Positions 45,443 to 53,235 of a DNA stretch of 64,000 bases are shown one piece after another. The DNA is from CAZTDD01 sp964612675 (GTDB lineage: Bacteria > Hinthialibacterota > Hinthialibacteria > Hinthialibacterales > JAKPRU01), in the NCBI GenBank assembly GCA_964612675.1, contig CAZTDD010000005.1, positions 1-64,000 on the forward strand, written 5' to 3'. Under the pieces are notes generated by a model. The model worked only from the letters and a program-made list of their open reading frames with translations, searched no databases and had not been told where the DNA came from. The position numbers and the translations under genes were made by a program. The first letter of the stretch is position 1. Each line of letters starts with the position of its first letter.

Positions 45443-46354
45443 ATGACGCGATTTGCTACAGGAACGATTGTTTTGGTTTTCGCGATTTGCCTGGCCTGCC
45501 CGGGCACGGCATGGACAGACGTTTCACAGAAAGTACACGCTGAGATAAAACCCGGCGGCGTTCATATCACGATCGACGGAAAACTGTTTACAGTCTATAA
45601 GACGGAAGATGCACAAAAGTACCCGTATTTCTATCCAGTAAACGGTCCTGTGTCGGGAGAAAGTGTGACCACGGAAACATCGGAACCGTATCCGCATCAT
45701 CACTCCCTGTTTTTCGGCTGCGATCATGTGAACGGCGGCAATTATTGGCAGGATGTTTTGGATCGCGGGAAGATCGTGTCTGAAGGCACCAAGGTGCTCC
45801 AAAAAGAGGGCAGTCAAGTGATGTTCACCGACCGGTGTGTTTGGAGGCGTCCCGGCGCTCCGGTTCCGTTTCGTGACGAGCGAACGATCGCAGTCTCGGC
45901 ACCGTCGGATAGTATTCGATACATCGATTTTGAGATTATTGTTACCGCCGAAATGGATGTAGTTATCACCAAGACGAATCACTCCTTGTTTTCTGCGCGC
46001 ATGGTCCCCGAATTGAGTGTCAATCAGGGAGGGACTCTGATCAATGCTCACGGCGACCTGAAGGAAGAGGGGACATTCGGCAAAAGCTCTCCGTGGTGCG
46101 ACTATTCGGGAAGCCGAGATGGGGTCGTTGAGGGACTTGCCATTTTCGATCATCCGAGAAACCCGTGGTATCCGTCGAGATGGTTTACGCGGGATTATGG
46201 ATTTTTCTCACCGACCGAAATGAACTGGCTGCCGGGGGGCGAGGTCCACATCCCAGAGGGAGAGCAACATACTCTGCGTTACCGTGTCGTGGTCCACACA
46301 GGATCGGCCCAAGAGGCAAAGATTGGGGAGGAGTATGAGGGGTGGGTGAAGTAG
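45443..46354 (+). CDS. Secreted DUF6807 (PmoA-annotated) protein
   Basis: A 303-residue protein with a signal peptide (IVLVFAICLACPGTAW). The core carries YPYFYPVNGPVSGESVT, PHHHSLFFGCDHVNGGNYW and LAIFDHPRNPWYPSRWFTRD, features of DUF6807. Databases often call this family methane oxygenase PmoA, but it is unrelated to particulate methane monooxygenase. The fold is a beta-sandwich like galactose mutarotases, and a role in sugar metabolism has been proposed. AGAGGAGGATACG precedes the ATG. It diverges from the FG-GAP gene. Confidence 0.8.
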   Translation: MTRFATGTIVLVFAICLACPGTAWTDVSQKVHAEIKPGGVHITIDGKLFTVYKTEDAQKYPYFYPVNGPVSGESVTTETSEPYPHHHSLFFGCDHVNGGNYWQDVLDRGKIVSEGTKVLQKEGSQVMFTDRCVWRRPGAPVPFRDERTIAVSAPSDSIRYIDFEIIVTAEMDVVITKTNHSLFSARMVPELSVNQGGTLINAHGDLKEEGTFGKSSPWCDYSGSRDGVVEGLAIFDHPRNPWYPSRWFTRDYGFFSPTEMNWLPGGEVHIPEGEQHTLRYRVVVHTGSAQEAKIGEEYEGWVK

Positions 46355-46406
46355 ACCGCCAATTTCAATTGTTTTGGTTCTAGCCCAAACGAAACACAGA
46401 TAGTAA

Positions 46407-46757
46407 TCAACCTGTACCATTGGACAACGAAAGAATCCGTTGAATCCTCTCAATGAGCGGGGGCAGGTCGTTTTGGACTGTGTCCCATACGATTGTTAGA
46501 TCGATTCCGTTGTATTCATGGATGACGAGATTCCTCATTCGGATCATTTCTATCCATGGTAGTTCAGTGAAACGTGAGCGAGTCTCCTGAGAAACCCGTC
46601 GTGCCGCCTCGCCGATTATTTCGATCCGGCGGATAACAGCGTCTTGCAATTGAATATCATTCAATAGGTCCTGCTCGGCCCTTTCGGACAAATAGCGGAC
46701 AGCAAGCTTTGATGCTTCCAGAATATCAAGAAGATAGACTCTGTCATTACGATGCAT
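46407..46757 (-). CDS. hepT: HepT-like HEPN RNase toxin (DUF86)
   Basis: A 116-residue all-helical protein. The HEPN RNase motif R-x4-H-x-Y is intact as R75, H80 and Y82 (RNLVIHEYN), and GEAARRVSQE is a family marker. HepT toxins cleave RNA and are neutralised when their MntA partner adds AMP to the motif tyrosine. It begins within the last 11 bases of the upstream mntA-like gene, as expected for a coupled pair. Confidence 0.88.
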   Translation of the reverse strand: MHRNDRVYLLDILEASKLAVRYLSERAEQDLLNDIQLQDAVIRRIEIIGEAARRVSQETRSRFTELPWIEMIRMRNLVIHEYNGIDLTIVWDTVQNDLPPLIERIQRILSLSNGTG

Positions 46758-47058
46758 ATACTACCTTAGCGGAGGACAGTATGGCCTCTCTACGTAAGTG
46801 ATTTCGACTGGATTCGATCGCCCGGCGAGTGACCAGGTCGACCCCTCTTCCCAGCATTTCTTCCAGCTCTTGCTGCATATGGACCATATCGAAAAGGGTA
46901 CGCCGTACCGACGGCTCAAAAGAGACAAGGATGTCAACATCGCTGTCTTCTACGAAATCGTCTCGTATTACAGAACCGAAGACCGAGAACTCAGAAACCT
47001 GCCACCGCTTACAGAATGCGGCAATGTTCTCACGGTTAATCTCGATGGCATTCTTCAT
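46747..47058 (-). CDS. mntA: MntA-like minimal nucleotidyltransferase antitoxin
   Basis: A 103-residue protein with the motif GS-x10-D-x-D: G28, S29, D40 and D42 (FGSVIRDDFVEDSDVDILV). It is the antitoxin-enzyme of type VII HepT-MntA systems, transferring AMP to the toxin. ATG 47058 is used; a TTG at 47067 with AGGA 8 bases upstream is an alternative. Immediately downstream, overlapping by 11 bases, is the HepT toxin. Confidence 0.85.
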   Translation of the reverse strand: MKNAIEINRENIAAFCKRWQVSEFSVFGSVIRDDFVEDSDVDILVSFEPSVRRTLFDMVHMQQELEEMLGRGVDLVTRRAIESSRNHLRREAILSSAKVVYAS

Positions 47059-47102
47059 TGGTTGCAACCCATTAATCCTAAACGTCGAGTGCTTACCGTT
47101 CT

Positions 47103-47156
47103 AAACAGTATACCACATCACAGTTCCGGGATTTCTATGGTGAGAGGTTCCTACAG
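47103..47156. repeat. Degenerate copy of the 3' end of the sulfatase-like gene
   Basis: These 54 bases align without gaps to 47541-47594, which holds the last codons of the sulfatase-like gene and 15 bases beyond it. About 43 of 54 positions agree. In the equivalent frame the first copy would read IEIPEL then stop, but it carries a TAG upstream. It is probably a relic of a duplicated or deleted related gene. Confidence 0.5.
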
Positions 47157-47283
47157 TACACACGCCATACCATCAGTTTTCCAGCAAAGGCACCAATAAT
47201 CCTGCCGCTCCTTCAAGTAGTAGTTGGATGGATTCTTGATCGAATCGCTCCACATCTGATCCGAATAGATATTCACGTCTGTT

Positions 47284-47511
47284 CTAGCCGGACGTCACCG
47301 ACATGATCTCCGTATGGTCAATGGAGGATTTTGCATAGAATAGGGCGGCTTTGATATCTTCCGGCGTTAGCTCGGGGTAATCCTCCAGAATCGTCCCCCA
47401 GCCTTCATCACCGGCAAGACGATCCAGTATGACCGTCACAGGAATTCGGGTTCCCTTGATGATGGGTTTTCCGCCGCATACTCGTGGATCGATTTCGATT
47501 CTGTCTGGCAT
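47284..47511 (-). CDS. DUF433 antitoxin-like protein
   Basis: A 75-residue protein: IDPRVCGGKPIIKGTRIPVT, VILDRLAGDEGWGTILEDYP and LTPEDIKAALFYA are the DUF433 signature, a VapB-like fold with a winged helix. These proteins are usually antitoxins followed by a DUF5615 PIN-like toxin. Here no toxin follows: the 216 bases before mntA hold only a 36-codon in-frame open stretch after the TAG. AAGGAGAATCAG precedes the ATG. It is probably an orphan antitoxin. Confidence 0.85.
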   Translation of the reverse strand: MPDRIEIDPRVCGGKPIIKGTRIPVTVILDRLAGDEGWGTILEDYPELTPEDIKAALFYAKSSIDHTEIMSVTSG

Positions 47512-47555
47512 CTGATTCTCCTTGTTCTGCGCAACGTCTCAAACAGTATAGCACA

Positions 47556-49004
47556 TCAAACCTCCGGGATTTCGGTGCCGAGACGGTCCTGCAGTTCTGC
47601 GCGCAGTTTCAAGGCAACGTCTCGGTGTCGCTTGAAGACATTCACTTTTTCATTTGGATCTGTGGGCAAATAATAGAGGGCCGGTCCATGGCCGCGATTT
47701 TCGCCGCGAATATGTTGGAAATAGTGCCATTCCCTGTTTCGGATCGCTCCGAAGCGGTTGTACGCCGTTACTGTGCTGTCATAAAGTTGACTCTTTTCAC
47801 CGGTAACCAACGGCCACATGTTTTTCCCGTGCATCCCGGTGTGGTCCTGGATTCCGACAAGTTCGAGCAGAGTCGGCATGAAATCGAGCGCGCTGGTCAA
47901 TTCGTCGACTCGTTTTCCTCGGAACGTCGGGTCCGGGTGACGGATAATCAATGGCAGCTGCGCGACACACGAATTCAAGAGTCCCGCCGTCTTTTGGATA
48001 CAGCCTTCTTCTCCCAGATGTGTACCATGATCCGTACTGAACAGAATGACCGTATCATCGTAAAGCCCCATCTCACGAATATTGTCCAAGAGCTCCCCGA
48101 TACAGTGGTCGCTGAAAGAAACCTCCGCCGAGTACAGATCTTTCAGTATGGGGATATCTTCCGGATGGACATCCTCGTGCCGGACGCCATATCCGAATAG
48201 ATAGCGGTCGAATGGGTATTTCTCTCGGTACATTCTTTGGAATCGTTTCGGGGCGTCCCATGGCTCATGAGGATCGAACATATCGATCCACAGCATAAAC
48301 GGTTTGTTGCTGCGGTTCCGCCTCAGCCACTGCGTCGCCGCGCGGCAGGACCGGGCGCAGAAATAATCTTCTTCACTCTCCCGATCATAGGTATTCATAT
48401 AGTACTGTCTCATGCGATCCTCGAAGCGCTGAGACCACATGTGTTCGGGAAAGTGGTTATGCCACTCGAACGTATCGTCTGTGCCGCTTCTCCACTTGTC
48501 GTTTTCCTGGCCCCGGACCCACTGCCACGAGTCGAAACTCTGGTGGAAGTTCATATCCGGCTTGAAATAGTGGTAAGTGTCGACTACGAAAGCGGTTGTG
48601 TAACCTTGCTTTTTTAGAACCTGTGGGAATGGAACGTCTCCTTCGAGCAAAGGCCGCCATTCGCTTCTCGGTAGGACGGTCCTTCCTGTGAAATAGACGC
48701 GCCGAGCAGGAATTGTTGGGAGTCCGTCCGCGTAGCACTGTGTGAACGTGACGCTTTCGGATGCGAACCGATCCAAGTTCGGAGTTTGAATCCACTCGTT
48801 GCCATACGCGCCCAGATAGTCCGCACGCCAGGTGTCGGCGATGATCACGATGATATTCTTCGGTGTCGGATGCGCCCGCGTCACAGAAGCCATATCGCGG
48901 GAGCGCTGCGTCGCGCAGGCCGTGAGCGTCGACGCGCCGGCGGCGAATGCCGTGTTCATGAACTCGCGGCGGGTTAATGGGCGGCCTGTTTTCTTACTCA
49001 CCAT
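47556..49004 (-). CDS. Sulfatase-family hydrolase with Thr in place of the formylglycine Cys/Ser
   Basis: A 482-residue alkaline-phosphatase-superfamily enzyme of sulfatase type. It begins with a twin-arginine-like sequence (LTRREFMNTAFAAGASTLTAC); LTAC is a possible lipobox with C30. Metal and fold motifs are IVIIADTWRADYLGAYG and VILFSTDHGTHLGEEG. The active-site signature that normally reads C/S-x-P-x-R reads T97-I-P-A-R, followed by RVYFTGR. Thr cannot be turned into formylglycine, so the enzyme may use Thr directly as in phosphodiesterase relatives. It is not expected to need the radical SAM maturase at 7130. AGGAGG precedes the start. Confidence 0.88.
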   Translation of the reverse strand: MVSKKTGRPLTRREFMNTAFAAGASTLTACATQRSRDMASVTRAHPTPKNIIVIIADTWRADYLGAYGNEWIQTPNLDRFASESVTFTQCYADGLPTIPARRVYFTGRTVLPRSEWRPLLEGDVPFPQVLKKQGYTTAFVVDTYHYFKPDMNFHQSFDSWQWVRGQENDKWRSGTDDTFEWHNHFPEHMWSQRFEDRMRQYYMNTYDRESEEDYFCARSCRAATQWLRRNRSNKPFMLWIDMFDPHEPWDAPKRFQRMYREKYPFDRYLFGYGVRHEDVHPEDIPILKDLYSAEVSFSDHCIGELLDNIREMGLYDDTVILFSTDHGTHLGEEGCIQKTAGLLNSCVAQLPLIIRHPDPTFRGKRVDELTSALDFMPTLLELVGIQDHTGMHGKNMWPLVTGEKSQLYDSTVTAYNRFGAIRNREWHYFQHIRGENRGHGPALYYLPTDPNEKVNVFKRHRDVALKLRAELQDRLGTEIPEV

Positions 49005-49166
49005 GGATCCTTCCTCCTGTAAATCATGTTGCGGAACAAGTCGTACTTCGTTCTCTATGGGGTCTCCTCCTTGGTTGCCGGAGACGTACCACCTCTCTAT
49101 AATGCGGCATAAAGCTATAAAAAAACAGGTGTAAGAAAGCTCTGTTCACCCCCGAAGAGAATTACC

Positions 49167-50531
49167 ATGACAATGAACTGTAGAATTCTGATTGTGGATG
49201 ATGAGATCAATGCCCGCGATGGAATGCGCAAGGCCCTCGAACGGCCCGAGTGGGCTGTAGAGACCGCCGCGGACGGTCGGGAAGCCTATGAGAAACTGCA
49301 GCAGCGGACCTTTGACGTCATGCTCACCGATATTCGGATGCCCCGTATGGGTGGAATGGAGCTTTTGCGGAAATCTCGAGACGAATGGCCCGATATGGAT
49401 GTCATTGTGATTACCGCGTACGGCGAGGTTTCCAACGCGGTCGAGGCTATGAAAGTCGGAGCCTATGACTATCTTCAGAAGCCAATCGATCTTGACGAAT
49501 TGGAACTGAAAGTCGAGCGTCTTCTGGAGCGACGGCGTTTGACGATCGAGAACGAGCAACTGTGGCAGGACAGCCGGGAGCGCTCGGGGCTCGGTCATAT
49601 CATCGGGGAGAGCCCGGTGATGCAGAAACTCTTCGATGATATTCGGCAGGTCGCTCCGTCGAGGGCGACCGTTCTGATCACCGGCGAGACCGGGTCGGGA
49701 AAGGAGCTGGTCGCTCGGGCGATACACGATCTTTCTCCGCGCTGTGACCGGCCGTTTTGGCCGATGCACTGTGCGGCTTTCTCCGAGACATTATTGGAAA
49801 GCGAGCTGTTCGGCCACGAGCGGGGCTCGTTCACCGGCGCGGTCAAGCAGAAAAAGGGGCGATTCGAGCTGGCGGACCGCGGGACAGTCTTCCTGGATGA
49901 AGTCAGCGAGATCAGCCCGACCACGCAGGTGAAGCTTCTGCGCGTTCTTCAAGAACGAACCTTCGAGCGTGTGGGTGGAACCGATCCGATCACTGTCGAT
50001 ATACGGATTCTTGCGGCGACCAATGCGGATCTGGAGAAACGTGTCGAGGAAGGCAAATTCCGGGAAGACCTTCTTTACAGGCTGCGGGTGGTGGAACTTC
50101 AGGTGCCGCCCCTCCGTGAACGGCGAGAAGACATTCCCCTGCTGGTTCATGCTTTTCTCAAACGATACGCTTCCGAGAACGAGGTACCCGTACCCAGTGT
50201 CGATCCGGCGATTATTCGAGCCTTTCAGTCTCATGATTGGCCCGGGAATGTGAGGGAATTGCAAGGGTATATCGAGCGTATGGTGGTAATGTGCCGCGGC
50301 GATCGAATCACCACCGACAATCTTCCTACGGAGCTCGGGGGGAAGGCCGATCGACCGCCGGTTTCGGGGATTGCCGGCGATGCTCCTTTAGCCGACATCG
50401 AAAAGCAGGTGATTCTGGAGACCCTTCGGCGAAACGACGGAAACCGTACAAAGACCGCCGAGGTGCTCGGGATCGGTCGGCGCACGTTAATCCGCAAGCT
50501 TCAAGAGTATGGTGAAGACGTCGATGTTTGA
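49167..50531 (+). CDS. NtrC-family sigma-54 response regulator
   Basis: A 454-residue regulator. The receiver domain (residues 1-125) has D11, D12 and the phosphorylation site D55 (DVMLTDIRMPRM), with the T and K positions in ITAYG and YLQKPID. The AAA+ core has GETGSGKE and GTVFLDEVSEISP; the sigma-54 loop is GSFTGA instead of GAFTGA, a variant present in working regulators. A Fis-type helix-turn-helix ends the protein (NRTKTAEVLGIGRRTLIRKL). No histidine kinase gene is adjacent. It is separated from nikR by five bases in convergent orientation. Confidence 0.93.
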   Translation: MTMNCRILIVDDEINARDGMRKALERPEWAVETAADGREAYEKLQQRTFDVMLTDIRMPRMGGMELLRKSRDEWPDMDVIVITAYGEVSNAVEAMKVGAYDYLQKPIDLDELELKVERLLERRRLTIENEQLWQDSRERSGLGHIIGESPVMQKLFDDIRQVAPSRATVLITGETGSGKELVARAIHDLSPRCDRPFWPMHCAAFSETLLESELFGHERGSFTGAVKQKKGRFELADRGTVFLDEVSEISPTTQVKLLRVLQERTFERVGGTDPITVDIRILAATNADLEKRVEEGKFREDLLYRLRVVELQVPPLRERREDIPLLVHAFLKRYASENEVPVPSVDPAIIRAFQSHDWPGNVRELQGYIERMVVMCRGDRITTDNLPTELGGKADRPPVSGIAGDAPLADIEKQVILETLRRNDGNRTKTAEVLGIGRRTLIRKLQEYGEDVDV

Positions 50532-50536
50532 ACTCT

Positions 50537-50956
50537 TCATCCTGGAATGCCCGCGCCCGTACTGGTGATTACCAATCGTCCGTGTTTGACTCCCTTTGTG
50601 CTCAGGATGGCATTGGCCACCTCTTTGATAACGGAGCCGTCCCCTCGAACGAGAATCACTTCCAGACAATTGTCGTGATCCAGGTGAATGTGCAAAGAAG
50701 AAAGGATGTGGACGTGATAATCATGCTGGTAATGGATCAGCGCTTCGGATAGCTCCCTTACGTGATGATCGTACACGATCGTAAGAGAGCCCACCATTTC
50801 CCGCCCTTCGATCTCTTCCCGTTCGACCAGCTCCTTGCGGATCAGGTCACGGATGGCTTCCGAACGATTTGTGTATCCACGCTCACGCAGGAGCTCATCG
50901 AATTGTTCCAGTAGTCTTCCGGAAATCGATACCCCGAAACGCTGTGCTTCCGCCAT
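50537..50956 (-). CDS. nikR: Nickel-responsive regulator NikR
   Basis: A 139-residue ribbon-helix-helix repressor. The N-terminal strand and helices (FGVSISGRLLEQFDELLRER) bind DNA; the ACT-like C-terminal domain binds nickel through H78, H89, H91 and C97, matching the E. coli ligands with a shift of two residues. GGAGGTAGGGAA precedes the ATG. No nickel transporter or nickel enzyme gene is adjacent, and I did not find a GTATGA-type operator in the flanks. Confidence 0.93.
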   Translation of the reverse strand: MAEAQRFGVSISGRLLEQFDELLRERGYTNRSEAIRDLIRKELVEREEIEGREMVGSLTIVYDHHVRELSEALIHYQHDYHVHILSSLHIHLDHDNCLEVILVRGDGSVIKEVANAILSTKGVKHGRLVITSTGAGIPG

Positions 50957-51172
50957 TTCCCTACCTCCGCCATGATTGCTTAGGCCGAAAACATTATCAG
51001 ATTGATCAGGTCATTCAGCAAGCGCAGTAGGTGGCCAGTAAAGCGGGATAATTTGAAAGAGACGGACAGAGGAACTTCGAATCGCCTTGACACGTGGCTG
51101 GATGTTCTTGAGAATGGCTATTCCATTGTTTGGCGTTATCATACGCAAGATCTTTCGCAGAGGAGACTGCTT

Positions 51173-52843
51173 GTGGACGAAATCATCAAAAAGAGACAAT
51201 CGATTTTCGAGGGAGTTACCGGTTATCACTGGCTGATTGTTATCATCGCGTCCTGTGGTTGGCTTTTCGACTGCATGGATCAGCGGATCTTCGTGTTGGC
51301 TCGCCAACAGGCGCTCACCGAGGTTTTGGGGAGCGACGCTGCCGCCCAGGCGGCCATTGGCAAGTTTATTGGTTGGGCCACGACCGCGATGATCCTTGGC
51401 TGGGCCACTGGAGGCATTTTCTTCGGGATGATGAGCGATAAGGTCGGCCGAGTTAAAACGATGGTGGCCACCTTGATCGTCTATTCGGGATTTACCGGTC
51501 TCTCGGGTTGTGCCGTGACAGAATACGATTTCATTCTCTACCGTTTTCTCGTGGGGCTTGGAGTCGGCGGTATGTTTGGCGCGGCGACTACGCTTGTGGC
51601 AGAGAGCGTTCCTTCCGGGTTCCGGTCGGTGGCGCTCGGCACGTTGCAGGCCTTATCGGCATTGGGGAATATGCTGGGTTCTTACATCAGTCTGCATATC
51701 CCCCCGGGCGCGGAGAAGTTCCTGTGGGGATTCTCCGGTTGGCGTGTGCTTTTCTTTGTCGGCGTTCTGCCTGCGCTATTGATCGTTCCGATCTTAACGG
51801 TTCTTCGTGAACCGGAAGCTTGGATAAAGAAAAAAGAAGAGACCGGTACGGGGAAGACCAAAATGGGATCCCCGAGGGATCTCATCGACCATCCTCGCTG
51901 GCGAAAGAACCTTTTCGTGGGGTTGGCGCTTGGCCTTGCAGGCATGGTCGGATTGTGGGGAATCGGTTTCTTTTCACCGGAGCTGATCACGGTGGCACTC
52001 TCGGATACTCCGCTTCATTTGGAGGATATGGAGAAGCCCGGTGACATTGTGATGAAACTCAAACGAGCCGACGATCCGCTCGCTAAACATCTTAAAGAGA
52101 ACTTGCCTCTTTCCGATGAAGTCCGAACGCTGATGCAAGAATATGACGGTACCGGTGAACCGCCGGAAAGGTTGCAGAAGGCTCTTGTTGAAGCATTCAA
52201 TAAAATCATCGAAGGCCCTCCGCTTTACAGTGAAGAACGGGTCCAACATCTAACACTTTCAAAAAGCGCCAATGCGGTGGCTGTTCAGAATCCCCAGGAT
52301 GGCGAGAGCCTCTTGCTGCTCAACCGTCTCCTGATCGAGACCGAATTCAAAGGTAGTATGGCCGGTATTCGCGAGTATGTGGATTCAGTTCGCTCCAAGG
52401 GCACACTGTTGCAGGACGTTGGGTCGTTTCTGGGGATGTTTGCATTCACCATATTCGCGACCTATGTTGGTCGCCGCTTCGCGTTCCTTTGGGCTTTTGT
52501 CCTTTGCTTAGTTATCACGATGTTCGTGTTCTATTCGCTCGAAACCGAGACTCAGGCCTATTGGATGTTGCCGTTAATGGGGTTTGCCCAGCTCTCTGTC
52601 TTCGGGGGGTATTCGATCTACTTCCCCGAGCTGTTCCCGACGCGTCTGCGCGGGACGGGGGTATCCTTCTGCTACAACACGGTGCGGTACCTGGCTGCGC
52701 CGGGACCGTTGCTGTTTGGGTATCTTATGACGGTTATCTCTATTCGAACCGCAGCCGTGGCGATGTCCTTCATTTACGTGATTGGTATGATCGCGCTGAT
52801 CTGGGCGCCCGAGACGAAGGACGAAGACTTACCCGAAGAATGA
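51173..52843 (+). CDS. MFS transporter with large central insertion
   Basis: A 556-residue major facilitator protein. The helix 2-3 loop signature is GGIFFGMMSDKVGRVKTMVA and the second-half counterpart is TIFATYVGRRFAFLWAF; RFLVGLGVGGMFGAATTLVAES marks helices 4-5, as in the sugar- or acid-transporting groups. After helix 7 (GMVGLWGIGFFSPELITVAL) a polar insertion of about 120 residues (from DTPLHLEDMEKPGDIVMKLK) precedes helix 8. GTG 51173 is chosen because AGGAG lies seven bases upstream; an upstream extension of the frame to 51002 is unlike protein. The substrate is unknown. Confidence 0.85.
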   Translation: MDEIIKKRQSIFEGVTGYHWLIVIIASCGWLFDCMDQRIFVLARQQALTEVLGSDAAAQAAIGKFIGWATTAMILGWATGGIFFGMMSDKVGRVKTMVATLIVYSGFTGLSGCAVTEYDFILYRFLVGLGVGGMFGAATTLVAESVPSGFRSVALGTLQALSALGNMLGSYISLHIPPGAEKFLWGFSGWRVLFFVGVLPALLIVPILTVLREPEAWIKKKEETGTGKTKMGSPRDLIDHPRWRKNLFVGLALGLAGMVGLWGIGFFSPELITVALSDTPLHLEDMEKPGDIVMKLKRADDPLAKHLKENLPLSDEVRTLMQEYDGTGEPPERLQKALVEAFNKIIEGPPLYSEERVQHLTLSKSANAVAVQNPQDGESLLLLNRLLIETEFKGSMAGIREYVDSVRSKGTLLQDVGSFLGMFAFTIFATYVGRRFAFLWAFVLCLVITMFVFYSLETETQAYWMLPLMGFAQLSVFGGYSIYFPELFPTRLRGTGVSFCYNTVRYLAAPGPLLFGYLMTVISIRTAAVAMSFIYVIGMIALIWAPETKDEDLPEE

Positions 52844-52872
52844 TCTTCGGAGTGTCGGATTGACTGAGAACG

Positions 52873-52897
52873 GCCGGGGGCGGATTCCGCTCCCGGC
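52873..52897 (+). terminator. Probable Rho-independent terminator
   Basis: GCCGGGGGCGG-ATT-CCGCTCCCGGC, an 11-bp stem with one G-T wobble and a three-base loop, followed by TGTTTCGT. It lies 29 bases after the MFS gene. Confidence 0.75.
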
Positions 52898-52995
52898 TGT
52901 TTCGTCATGTGACGAGATCATTGTGAATGAAATTCCGATTCGGTTGTAAGGAGTAGTAAGAATATCCGCCAATTTCGTAACCTGGAGTGAAGAAG

Positions 52996-53175
52996 ATGAT
53001 CAGCGTTGAAGAACGAGACGATGTAGAACCGATCTGCCCGCATTGCGAACGGGGACTCAGGACGATCTGGCAGCAAACAGTCCAATCGACCTTCGGCAAG
53101 CGGTACGTCTACTTCTGTCCGAATTGCCATAAGGTGATTGGTTTGTCTCACCGCAAAGGATTCTGGATGGGATGA
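52996..53175 (+). CDS. Small zinc-ribbon protein
   Basis: A 59-residue protein with two CxxC knuckles (ICPHCERG and FCPNCHKV), suggesting one zinc site. No other domain fits in the length. ATG 52996 is preferred because GGAG lies 8 bases upstream; a GTG at 52987 is in frame. The sequence VEPICPHCERGLRTIWQQTV resembles small rubredoxin-like or zinc-ribbon hypothetical proteins. Partner and role are unknown. Confidence 0.65.
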   Translation: MISVEERDDVEPICPHCERGLRTIWQQTVQSTFGKRYVYFCPNCHKVIGLSHRKGFWMG

Positions 53176-53235
53176 AGCCCGGCGGTGAATCGTTGGACTG
53201 TTTTTGGCCGTCCTCCGGACGCTTTGGAATAGGGG

